Shown: piece by piece, positions 35,051 through 42,210 of the stretch
How positions within the stretch are numbered: the stretch's first letter is position 1
How the letters are laid out: every line of letters starts with the position of its first letter
Source: JALZEG01 sp035942255
GTDB lineage: Bacteria; Actinomycetota; CADDZG01; WHSQ01
Length of the DNA stretch: 64,000 bases
Direction: 5' to 3'
NCBI GenBank assembly: GCA_035942255.1
Contig: DASZDG010000050.1
Coordinates: forward strand, 12,315 to 76,314
The notes under the pieces: generated by a model
The model's input: the letters and a program-made list of their open reading frames with translations, nothing else
The model's database searches: none
Told to the model about the DNA's origin: nothing
Made by a program: the position numbers and the translations under genes

Positions 35051-36143
35051 GCGTGGTCTCGAGGGTACGTCTCCACCGCGGCGAAGACACTACTTCCGTC
35101 AAGTATCCAAGTCCTTCAAGTAGCTGCAACAATCGTCGGACGGTGAGGTACTTCGCCCCGGATCCAATGTAAGCAGACATGAACCGGTCCCACTCTAGAT
35201 GTAGTCGGACCCTGAGCGCGAGCGCCTGCTCGATGCTCTTCGTTTGGAGCGCAAACAAGCAATCGGATAGGACGACTCGATGGTCGCGCTGAAGGATCAA
35301 AAGCCCCGGCTTTCTTGGTCGACCCACTCTGGGGATAAGCAGAGCGGGTCCTCTAACCCACGCATGGTCTCTAGCAACGCGTGGTGTGGCTTCCAGGCCG
35401 GTAGTGAGATTGGTGGTGTGGACGTAAGTAAGTCCATCTTGAGATGATCGCGCCCCCGATCGATGCCGCGGCAGCTTCCCCCTATAGACAAGGATTCTGC
35501 CATTGGGCCCCAGGGGCATGCTCCTATTTTGCGGGCGAGTCCTTGACTTGCGACGTTGTCCCTGTGTGATGCGAACAACAACGGTCTCCAAGTACGCTCC
35601 ATCGAACGTATTTCGATCGAAATGACTAAGCACGTCGCACTCGAAACCTTGCCGTAAAACGTTCCATGCTGCGGCGTCCTTCTCAGAATCGAGAGTCGAC
35701 GCGGGGACGATTGCTACGACGGCGCCGCCCTCCGTGATGTAATTGAGAGCATTGATGCAGAAGGCTAGCGCGATGCTTGCTCGCACCTCGACTTCACCCA
35801 CGAAGGCGGTCTCCCTCCTTCCGCCGCGACAGGAAAACGGGGGGTTCAACAGGATCAGGTCGCAGGATGCTCCCCGCAAAGCCCTGCAACGGCTCCGGGA
35901 TTTCCCGTCAAGGAAGTCACATCGTCCGACCGCCCAAGAGGGTCTGTGACGTCGGAGCCGATCAACGGCTCTCTTGTCGATATCCGTTCCCACAAAGCGC
36001 GCCGCGGGCCATCGGCAGCGAGCCGCATCAAGAAGCACGCCACTCCCGACCGCGAAGTCGCCAACCACGGATGGTGCAGAAGAGTTGGACAGTTCCGCAA
36101 CGGTCGCGGCCAACCAGGTCGGGGTATAGAAGGCGTCCATCAC
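35040..36143 (-). CDS. N6-adenine DNA methylase-like protein
   Basis: 367 residues. FYTPTWLA at the start, the SAM-binding DFAVGSGVLLDAA (about 29-41), TDID and the catalytic motif LNPPFS (about 99-104) are those of gamma-type N6-adenine methylases. It starts four bases after the preceding operon gene and overlaps the SIR2 gene. In this setting it may mark self DNA for the system or be a repurposed nucleic-acid-binding part. No restriction domain is seen. Confidence 0.84.
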   Translation of the reverse strand: MMDAFYTPTWLAATVAELSNSSAPSVVGDFAVGSGVLLDAARCRWPAARFVGTDIDKRAVDRLRRHRPSWAVGRCDFLDGKSRSRCRALRGASCDLILLNPPFSCRGGRRETAFVGEVEVRASIALAFCINALNYITEGGAVVAIVPASTLDSEKDAAAWNVLRQGFECDVLSHFDRNTFDGAYLETVVVRITQGQRRKSRTRPQNRSMPLGPNGRILVYRGKLPRHRSGARSSQDGLTYVHTTNLTTGLEATPRVARDHAWVRGPALLIPRVGRPRKPGLLILQRDHRVVLSDCLFALQTKSIEQALALRVRLHLEWDRFMSAYIGSGAKYLTVRRLLQLLEGLGYLTEVVSSPRWRRTLETTHAV

Positions 36144-36147
36144 CTAC

Positions 36148-37092
36148 TCAACCTGCCAGTCCCTGATGAAACGCACCTACATCGTAGACAAAGCGCCGCG
36201 CGGCTCCCACCGTCCGCTTAGAGCTTCTCACAGGAAAGTCATAGATCAACTCAGTGTCGTCGGGGTAGCACAGGGCGAAGAGGACTGCCCCAACTGAATG
36301 CGGTTTGGTTCCGATTGGTGCTACTTGAAGAAGCGAACGCGGATATTCCTGGCGGATGTCCTCGAGAACGTAAAACGCGGCAAAGGGGCAGTTGGCCGTA
36401 GCCACCAGAACGCGCGCCCAGGCGCCAGTAGAGGTAAGAGCGCTCCGGTTCCCCACATACGTGTAAAAGGGGTACTCGGGCCGGAAACCGGGAACCCCCA
36501 CGATCGGAACCACCCGGTCAGCAGGCGGTTGGAGTTGCTCCAGCATGTACGAAAACCGAGTGCCCTCGAATCCGAGCAACGGGACGAAAACCGCCTCGTC
36601 TGCATAGTCCGGATCTGCCAAACGCGCGAAACCTGGCAGGGGAGCAATTCCCAATATCCGGTCGCTCAAGTCGAAGATGGACCCTTCTGTCGGGGCTTCG
36701 CTGAACGCGTACTCTGCAGGTTCGACGTACGAAATCCGAATCTCGCATCCCATCGCCAGACCATGCTTAATCAGCGCGGCCCAGACGTGGTGCGGCAAGC
36801 CCGTGATATCTACGTAGACGACCTGGGTGTCCAACTCACCTAAGAAACGACGGACGTCTTGACCGCGTCTGAGATGGATGTGGGCATCGCGCTCGCCCTC
36901 GCGCGTGGTGAACCCTTCCAATGAGGTCGCCTCGATCTGCACGAACGCGACGCTGGAAGAAGAACTAGGCCCGCTCCTGTGGCTCCTTGGTTCAGGCGAG
37001 TGGGCGAAGACGTACGCCGATCCTGCCTCTGGGACAAAATCCTCCGCCCGTTCGTAAATCGAGGTTGGAACCGGTCGATCACGAAGCTTCAC
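36148..37092 (-). CDS. Operon protein of unknown function, possibly Rossmann-like
   Basis: About 314 residues from GTG 37092, which overlaps the ATPase stop by 14 bases; a longer start at 37146 is possible. The segment QVVYVDITGLPHHVWAALIK followed by a GCEIRISYVEP strand reads like a Rossmann-type alpha/beta sensor fold, such as CARF. Later strands include VPLLGFEGTRFSYML and VVPIVGVPGF. No catalytic motif is visible. It lies between the ATPase and the methylase in the operon, so it may be the sensor or adaptor. Confidence 0.7.
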   Translation of the reverse strand: MKLRDRPVPTSIYERAEDFVPEAGSAYVFAHSPEPRSHRSGPSSSSSVAFVQIEATSLEGFTTREGERDAHIHLRRGQDVRRFLGELDTQVVYVDITGLPHHVWAALIKHGLAMGCEIRISYVEPAEYAFSEAPTEGSIFDLSDRILGIAPLPGFARLADPDYADEAVFVPLLGFEGTRFSYMLEQLQPPADRVVPIVGVPGFRPEYPFYTYVGNRSALTSTGAWARVLVATANCPFAAFYVLEDIRQEYPRSLLQVAPIGTKPHSVGAVLFALCYPDDTELIYDFPVRSSKRTVGAARRFVYDVGAFHQGLAG

Positions 37093-39022
37093 GGTAGAAG
37101 CTTTCGAACAACAACAGCTGATCCGGCAAGTCATCCTCCGCCACACGCCGACTACGCGTCAGGATCGACCGGATTGTGGGCCGAGGATCTAGGACGATCC
37201 CTCGAAGATCCTCGAGGGTCACCTGCATCTTTCTTTTCCGCCTAGTGCTGAACTCGAAGAACGCGGCGTAAACCGGGTGCAACATGTAATCGTGGTGCCG
37301 GATGGACGCCTCGTCCAGTAGCTTGGTGCCAGGAGATCGCAGCAGCGCGAGATGCGTGACCGCCGCAGTAAGGAGCTCCCTAACGCCATCCACGTCAACC
37401 CCTACGTCTTGCTCAGCAATGGCCTCAAGGTCTTCTCTCAAGTAGAACTGATTTACTTCTGGGGTATGGCCGGACGGGTTTCGCGCCATCACCTGAAAGA
37501 CTCGGCCTAGACCGAGAACCAAACGGGCCAGCTTCGGGCCGAAGACGTCGACCCCCTCGAGTTCCTCGAGGTTCAACCTTCCCACCGCCTGAGCCGCCAC
37601 GGTTTGCGTTTCGGGGCGCACAGGGGAAGTAAGGTTCCGTCCTTCCTCGATGACATCACTGATAAGGCTCTTTTCGACCAGCATCAGGAAATAGCGAATG
37701 TTCCGCGAAGACATCTGGAGGTAGGTGTCCCAGCCCGCGTAGAACTTGTTGAAGGTAAATCCGGCCCGCTTCTTTCGGAGAGTGAAAATCATGGCGTACT
37801 TGTAGTTCACGTAACGAGTTTCCCATTTACGTCTGTCACGAACGAAGTCTGAAAACTGTTCCCGCATCGACTGTCCGGTTGCCTCAGACCAGTATCGAAA
37901 GAGGTACACCTGTAAGGGGTTAAGGGTCTTGAGCATCGCCAACTCACCCTCAGAAAAGCTAGGCGTGAGCTCAGCAATAACCTCGTGGGCTCTCTCACGG
38001 ACACCGAATCGCTCTGCCTCCTCCTCGAGGGACAAGGGCGGAAGGAGCCTCCGAATGTCCCGAATCAGCGGGTCGCCCCCTCGGGTCGCGAGCTTCTCCA
38101 GTCTCTCGTTGCAGACTCTGACTGCGAAGTCCCGAAACGTATCTTCTCGAAAGGCAGTCGCTATGTCTATTCGTTCGTAGTCCGCGGGGCTGGTCACCTT
38201 CTCCTGGCCACCCATTACAGCGCGGTCACGCCACCCCAGTTCCCGCACGCCAATCTTGAAGCTGTAGGGTGGAGTGGAGTGCTTGAGCAACGTGTTCACG
38301 ATCCGCTGTTGGTAGTCGAGAAAGTTTTCGTATTCGTCCACCAGGATGAAGAAAAGCTTCTTCTCAAACGCGGGCACGCGAGAAAGTTGGTCGAAGAATT
38401 CTTCTATCGGCGCGCCCAGGACCGTGGGGGCGATCTGCTCGGTTTCATCGTTCAGATGAGCCTGGAATCGCTTTAGCGAACGTCGCAAGCTCCGAGCTAG
38501 CGTCCCAATGTCTGTAATCGGCTCTGGAGAATCGCCCAACCCTGCAGCGATCGCCATCTCGTCGATCGCGTCGCTCGAGAGTTGGATCGGCGTCTCGTCT
38601 AGAGACTCCTGCCATAGCGCGAGCTTCAGTATCTCCTGACACACGATGAGGTTGAAGAAGTGAGCAAACAGACGACTCCACTGTTCGGGCGTCTTGTCGG
38701 CGCCTTGAAACGCGTGCAGCCTCCCCGTGTGAATCCGGAGGTACAGGCCAAAGAATGGCATGCCGGAGGGCGCGGCCTCATCGCGTCGTCGACTTCGCAA
38801 CGCGTGCTGCCCCTCGTAAGAAAGACCCCGCAGGACCGTCGTCTTACCCGTTCCACGCCCACCAATAAGGACGCAGGGTCTTGCAGTCGTCAGGGCGGGA
38901 AGATAGATCGGCTCGGCGAACAGGTCGAATAGCCGATCTTCCAGAGACTCGGCTCTATACGCAAATAGCCCCTTTATTTGTTCGCCGAGTGAACCGGGAA
39001 GCGGGTTATCGCTCGACGACAA
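37079..39022 (-). CDS. ORC/CDC6-like P-loop ATPase
   Basis: 647 residues from TTG 39022, overlapping the upstream gene by 17 bases. Walker A is IGGRGTGKTT (53-62) and Walker B FFILVDEYENF (224-234). A sensor-like region and a long helical C-terminus of about 350 residues follow. The arrangement resembles ORC/CDC6-type AAA ATPases found in bacterial conflict systems beside phosphoribosyltransferase-like proteins, which is exactly its neighbour here. It is likely the NTP-driven core that links sensing to the effectors of the operon. Confidence 0.82.
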   Translation of the reverse strand: MSSSDNPLPGSLGEQIKGLFAYRAESLEDRLFDLFAEPIYLPALTTARPCVLIGGRGTGKTTVLRGLSYEGQHALRSRRRDEAAPSGMPFFGLYLRIHTGRLHAFQGADKTPEQWSRLFAHFFNLIVCQEILKLALWQESLDETPIQLSSDAIDEMAIAAGLGDSPEPITDIGTLARSLRRSLKRFQAHLNDETEQIAPTVLGAPIEEFFDQLSRVPAFEKKLFFILVDEYENFLDYQQRIVNTLLKHSTPPYSFKIGVRELGWRDRAVMGGQEKVTSPADYERIDIATAFREDTFRDFAVRVCNERLEKLATRGGDPLIRDIRRLLPPLSLEEEAERFGVRERAHEVIAELTPSFSEGELAMLKTLNPLQVYLFRYWSEATGQSMREQFSDFVRDRRKWETRYVNYKYAMIFTLRKKRAGFTFNKFYAGWDTYLQMSSRNIRYFLMLVEKSLISDVIEEGRNLTSPVRPETQTVAAQAVGRLNLEELEGVDVFGPKLARLVLGLGRVFQVMARNPSGHTPEVNQFYLREDLEAIAEQDVGVDVDGVRELLTAAVTHLALLRSPGTKLLDEASIRHHDYMLHPVYAAFFEFSTRRKRKMQVTLEDLRGIVLDPRPTIRSILTRSRRVAEDDLPDQLLLFESFYREAS

Positions 39023-39869
39023 GGGGCGTCCAATCAGAGTCGTTCACTCTCAGGATTTCGAGAAGAGCACTTGGGAGTCCGCTAGCCGCGGCAATGAGAT
39101 AGCCGGTGTCACAGTGCCGATCTGAGGGTTCGGTACATCCACTATGCAAGTACGCCTTCTTCAAGAACTTGTACCCCAATTCAAGCTTGGGCACAGGCCA
39201 AGCGATCGTTCGCTCATCCCACGCAGAGTATTGATGCGGAAGAACATGAGCGGCGCCTACTTCCAATCCCTCGTAACGGGAATGCAAGGCAGCTAGCGCC
39301 GCCGTCGTAACGAAGCACGGGCAATACACAACCGTGATCTCGGACGCGTACGGAACCCATTTCTCCAGCTCGGAAGACCGTTCCGCCTCGACATCATCAA
39401 GGGCCACGAAATCATCGATGAGGACGACAGTCCGTCGGTCACCGGTTTCTTCCGGACCACTGAGCCACACGGGTCCCTGTTGAAAGAGCTGATATTGGCG
39501 ATCCGGAAGACCAGCGCCCCAGTTGCCGGTGGCGCTGACCGTAGAGACTCCCATGCCATCGAGAAGGCCGTTCCACGAGGCAGCTGACCAAAGACGTCGA
39601 CTACTGCTTAGTCGGTGGATCGCCGCGAGTACAAGCTGGTCGAGCAGTTCCTCCGAAAAAAACATGAAGGCGTTCGCAAGATACAGGGCGCATTGCCGGT
39701 CCGCGTCATCGAACCTGTCGGAGTTGAAATTCTCTAGCCACCCAGCGGGATCCACCGCGTCAGGAGGCCATAGTCTGACGTCTTTGAAGTAACCCCCCTT
39801 AGCGCGGAGGGTGCCCCAACTCGGCCTCGGCCTAATCGAGGGAACCGCCACCGTGATCCCCTGAGCCAT
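39006..39869 (-). CDS. Phosphoribosyltransferase-like protein of a conflict system
   Basis: 287 residues from ATG 39869. TVVLIDDFVALDDVEAE resembles the PRPP-binding loop of type I phosphoribosyltransferases, with the two Asp kept but the following T-G-G-T not. The C-terminal CDTGYLIAAASGLP and the ending DWTPLVVER are like the PRTase-CE group described in bacterial conflict systems; this assignment is from memory of the family pattern and needs an HMM search. It overlaps the dUTPase by 38 bases and the ATPase by 17. Confidence 0.65.
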   Translation of the reverse strand: MAQGITVAVPSIRPRPSWGTLRAKGGYFKDVRLWPPDAVDPAGWLENFNSDRFDDADRQCALYLANAFMFFSEELLDQLVLAAIHRLSSSRRLWSAASWNGLLDGMGVSTVSATGNWGAGLPDRQYQLFQQGPVWLSGPEETGDRRTVVLIDDFVALDDVEAERSSELEKWVPYASEITVVYCPCFVTTAALAALHSRYEGLEVGAAHVLPHQYSAWDERTIAWPVPKLELGYKFLKKAYLHSGCTEPSDRHCDTGYLIAAASGLPSALLEILRVNDSDWTPLVVER

Positions 39870-40311
39870 CCGAAAGACCCACCCCTGACGACCCAAATGC
39901 TCGCGCACCACGGCTACTCGGAGGCAGCTCTGCAACGCGTTGGAACAGCACCTTTTCAGCTCTCAAGAACAAGAGCTGCGCTATCCGGTCCCCGCGGTGA
40001 ATCACGAAGTCGTCCGAGGGGTCGTGATTCACTAGTACTACCTTGATCTCGCCCCTGTAGCCAGGGTCGATGACACCCGGAGCGTTCAAGACCGTGACTC
40101 CTCGAAGAGCGGCGATGCCGCTGCGGGGCGTTACCAACGCGACGGAGCCTTCGGGCAGAGCGATTGCGATGCCGGTGGCGATGACCTCTCGTCCGCCACG
40201 TGCTTTAACGCGGGCGTCATTCCGAGCGCATATGTCTATCCCGGCATCGCATGAATCTGCAGGCCGAGGAATTGGGAGAAGCGGATCCAACTGCCTAAGC
40301 AATACGTCCAT
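39832..40311 (-). CDS. dut: dUTPase (deoxyuridine triphosphatase), trimeric type
   Basis: 159 residues with all five motifs of the trimeric dUTPase family: DAGIDI, TPRSGIA, GVIDPGYRGEIKV, HRGDRIAQLLF and the Gly-rich RGARAFGSSGVG near the C-terminus. It would convert dUTP to dUMP. It is the first gene of the six-gene operon, an unusual position for a housekeeping enzyme. In a defence island it may change nucleotide pools or act as a sensor for phage Dut-like partners, which is speculation. Confidence 0.93.
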   Translation of the reverse strand: MDVLLRQLDPLLPIPRPADSCDAGIDICARNDARVKARGGREVIATGIAIALPEGSVALVTPRSGIAALRGVTVLNAPGVIDPGYRGEIKVVLVNHDPSDDFVIHRGDRIAQLLFLRAEKVLFQRVAELPPSSRGARAFGSSGVGLSDGSGDHGGGSLD

Positions 40312-40386
40312 AGCGATACGAGTCTACGGCTCCACGCTCTGGTGCGCCGTAGAGCGTTTCGGTTCTTCGCTCTAGAATGGTCGCCT

Positions 40387-40458
40387 GGTCCCGTAGCTCA
40401 GTGGGAGAGCGCTGCCTTCACACGGCAGAGGCCAGTGGTTCGAAACCACTCGGGACCA
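40387..40458 (+). tRNA. tRNA-Val(CAC), carried by the island
   Basis: A complete 72-base cloverleaf: acceptor GGTCCCG/CGGGACC, D arm GCTC...GAGC, anticodon stem CTGCC/GGCAG with loop TTCACAC (anticodon CAC), T arm AGTGG TTCGAAA CCACT and discriminator A. It has the same anticodon as the tRNA gene split by the island and sits on the opposite strand. Its anticodon region matches the attachment repeat at 17 of 18 bases. It would restore reading of GUG codons after integration. Confidence 0.96.
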
Positions 40459-40467
40459 CTCGCTCCA

Positions 40468-40831
40468 CTACCCCTCGCGGACGCATCGAGTAGCAGCGCT
40501 GATGACGACGCTCACCCGGTGGTCCCACGCCTGTCGTTCCGCTAGCCGCTGCTCGCGTCGTCGAGCTTGGGCGACCAGGGTGCTCGATCGTGCCTGCGCC
40601 GGCGCTCGGCTCGGCTTCGTCCGGGTGTCGATTGGAGCCGCCGGGACGTTCAGCGTGTGCCGGTCGACGAAGTCGTCCACATCCTGCGGTCGGAACCTCA
40701 CCCATTCCGCCGATCTTGAACGCCGGCAGACCCCACGACTTCCGAAGGCGATCAACCGAGCGACGGCTAATCCCGAGGCGGTCGGCAACCTCATCCGCCG
40801 TAAGAAGGCTCTTCGGATGGCGGTCGGCCAT
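40468..40831 (-). pseudogene. Excisionase-like HTH gene with a frameshift
   Basis: The first frame (from 40831) gives LLTADEVADRLGISRRSVDRL...LPAFKIGG, the first two-thirds of a MerR/excisionase HTH_17 domain. The natural continuation EWVRFRPQDVDDFV is found in another frame from about 40712, after one extra base in the GGCGGAATGGG stretch. The second frame then runs about 75 residues to 40468. The gene is either broken or uses programmed shifting. By its place beside the attachment site it was probably the island's excision factor or a regulator. Confidence 0.75.
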
Positions 40832-40834
40832 GGG

Positions 40835-41065
40835 CTAGATGTCGGCGGCCGTCGCCAACTCGGCTACCGAGAGCCCAAGCGCGTCGCAGATCACCAACAG
40901 CGACATGATCGTCGGGTTCCGTTCACCACGCTCTACGCCTCCGACATAAGTGCGGTGCAGGCCGCACTGATGCGCGAGCTCCTCTTGCGACCACCCTGCC
41001 GTGCGCCGCGCTCTTGCAATCTCCCGCCCCACGGCTTCGAGGACCTCGCGACGTCGAGTTGACAC
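40835..41065 (-). CDS. XRE-family HTH transcriptional regulator
   Basis: 76 residues, a single helix-turn-helix domain: GREIARARRTAGWSQEELA, then LHRTYVGGVERGERNPTIMSLLVICDALG. The start is GTG 41065, with no ribosome site, so perhaps leaderless. It begins at a repeated AGTYGACACT motif that may be its own operator, divergent from a small HTH-like gene. It ends four bases before the excisionase-like gene. Probable control gene of the island. Confidence 0.9.
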   Translation of the reverse strand: MSTRRREVLEAVGREIARARRTAGWSQEELAHQCGLHRTYVGGVERGERNPTIMSLLVICDALGLSVAELATAADI

Positions 41066-41104
41066 TGGTGCAGCAAAGTGGAAATGCTACTCATAGTCGA
41101 CACT
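41057..41104. promoter_or_regulatory. Repeated operator-like sites between divergent island genes
   Basis: AGTTGACACT at 41057-41066 and AGTCGACACT at 41095-41104, a 10-base direct repeat with one change, 38 bases apart. The first overlaps the XRE gene's start codon and the second precedes a TATAAG that may be the -10 box of the rightward gene. The spacing and place fit autoregulation by the XRE protein. Confidence 0.5.
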
Positions 41105-41126
41105 CTATAAGTAGCAGGAGCGCTTG

Positions 41127-41333
41127 ATGGGGCGAGGGAACGGCCTCTACAAGATCCGCAGAGTCCGGGAAGGAATGGCTCAGCTAGAAGAGCTCCTCCA
41201 AGAGGCAGTCGACGAGGCAAGAGCGGACCAGATTCCTTGGAATCAGATTGCGAGCGTCCTTGGCCTCTCCGGCGAAGAAGCGCGAGCCAAGTACGGCCCC
41301 GGCAAGAGATCGTCGAACAACGAAAAGAGCTAG
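41127..41333 (+). CDS. Small HTH-like protein of the island
   Basis: 68 residues from ATG 41127 with CAGGAG six bases upstream. The C-terminal part IPWNQIASVLGLSGEEARAKYG reads as a helix-turn-helix of the kind found in small DNA-binding proteins. The N-terminal part is a charged helix. Divergent from the XRE gene. It could help regulation or excision; no family named. Confidence 0.65.
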   Translation: MGRGNGLYKIRRVREGMAQLEELLQEAVDEARADQIPWNQIASVLGLSGEEARAKYGPGKRSSNNEKS

Positions 41334-41425
41334 GCGCCGAGGTCATCGAATGGTCACGGCGCCGAGAGCGGTCGCGAAAAGTCGATGCCCCCGACCAGGG
41401 AAACTACAAGAAATCGCGGAAAAAC

Positions 41426-41443
41426 GACCTCTGCCGTGTGAAG
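41426..41443. repeat. Right attachment-site repeat (attR-like)
   Basis: GACCTCTGCCGTGTGAAG, identical to 32089-32106 in the same orientation, inside the 5' half of the split tRNA-Val. Confidence 0.88.
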
Positions 41444-41472
41444 GCAGCGCTCTCCCGCTGAGCTAACCGCCC
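41426..41472 (-). pseudogene. 5' half of the split tRNA-Val(CAC)
   Basis: On the minus strand: acceptor strand GGGCGGT, TA, a complete D arm (GCTC AGCGGGA GAGC), and a complete anticodon arm CTGCC TTCACAC GGCAG plus AGGTC. The sequence then changes to GTTTTTCCG, with no T arm. The acceptor strand pairs exactly with ACCGCCC at the island's other end, showing that one tRNA gene was divided by the island. Confidence 0.88.
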
Positions 41473-41492
41473 GGGAGCCCGCATTCTACGGG

Positions 41493-41789
41493 CTACGCGC
41501 GGCGCCGGCGCAGGTGCTCCAGGACGACGATCGCCCCTACGGGCCCGGTGAGAACCGCGAGCGCCACGAAGCCCCAGCTCCAGCCGAGGACCTCGCGATC
41601 GCGTACGACCAGCAGCGCGTATCCGAGGAACAACAGCCCGTGGATCATCCCGGCGACGGACACACCCGCGTCCGAGCCGGAGATCATCATCGCAAGGAGC
41701 ACGAGGAACGAGATCGTCTCGAGGACCGAGACGATCGTCAGTCGTCTGGATGCGGTTTCGATCTCCGTGGGGGCTTCGATGGACGCCAG
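41493..41789 (-). CDS. DUF3817-type small membrane protein, start unclear
   Basis: Three membrane helices and the pattern RRLTIVSVLETISFLVLL...GMIHGLLFLGYALLVV fit the DUF3817 family of small integral membrane proteins with unknown role. A start at GTG 41702 would cut away the first helix; the coding frame continues upstream with no ATG, GTG or TTG. CTG 41789 is the best remaining candidate, giving 98 residues. A base error upstream is the alternative. Confidence 0.65.
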   Translation of the reverse strand: MASIEAPTEIETASRRLTIVSVLETISFLVLLAMMISGSDAGVSVAGMIHGLLFLGYALLVVRDREVLGWSWGFVALAVLTGPVGAIVVLEHLRRRRA

Positions 41790-41823
41790 GATATAGAGGC
41801 CGCCCCGGTAGCCGCGCGGCCCC

Positions 41824-42210
41824 CTAGCCCCGGCCGGGACAGGTGCCCGCTACCTTCTCCGCGAGGTCGAAGAAGCTGATGCCTTTCTCGAAGTACATGT
41901 CGGCGCCCAGGGACATCGCCCGCTCGCACATGACGTCGGTGTCGAAGCCGGACAGGACGATGATCGTGGTGTCAGGGGCATGGCGGCGGACCTCGGGGAT
42001 CGCCTGGAAGCCGTCCATCACCGGCATCGCGAGGTCGAGGACGAGCGCGTCGGGCTGCAGCTCGGCGACGATCTTCACGGCCTCCGCGCCGTCACCGGCC
42101 TCGCCCACCACCTCTATCTCGCCCTGGTCCTCCAGCGTCAGGCGGAGCAGCGTCCTGATCTCCGGGGTGTCGTCGGCGAGGACGACCGTGCACTTGCTCG
42201 AGGTCATCAT
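41824..42210 (-). CDS. Single-domain response regulator
   Basis: 128 residues comprising only a receiver domain: acidic pair in VVLADDTPE, phospho-acceptor Asp in ALVLDLAMP, then VLSGFD and FEKG with the Thr/Ser and Lys switch residues. No DNA-binding or output domain follows. Its ATG overlaps the stop of the preceding sensor gene (ATGA), so the two are made together. It must act through a protein partner. Confidence 0.92.
   Translation of the reverse strand: MMTSSKCTVVLADDTPEIRTLLRLTLEDQGEIEVVGEAGDGAEAVKIVAELQPDALVLDLAMPVMDGFQAIPEVRRHAPDTTIIVLSGFDTDVMCERAMSLGADMYFEKGISFFDLAEKVAGTCPGRG

Larger units (their letters stand above)
32089..41443. mobile_element. 9.35-kb genomic island inserted in tRNA-Val(CAC), with its own replacement tRNA
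   Basis: Bounded by 18-bp direct repeats inside a split tRNA-Val gene. G+C is visibly lower than in the flanks, with A/T-rich codons unlike the neighbours. Contents: deaminase-MazG fusion, a six-gene leftward operon (dUTPase to SIR2), an intact tRNA-Val(CAC), a broken excisionase-like gene, an XRE regulator and a small HTH protein. No integrase, transposase or phage structural gene is present. The gene content is that of a defence island. Confidence 0.85.
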
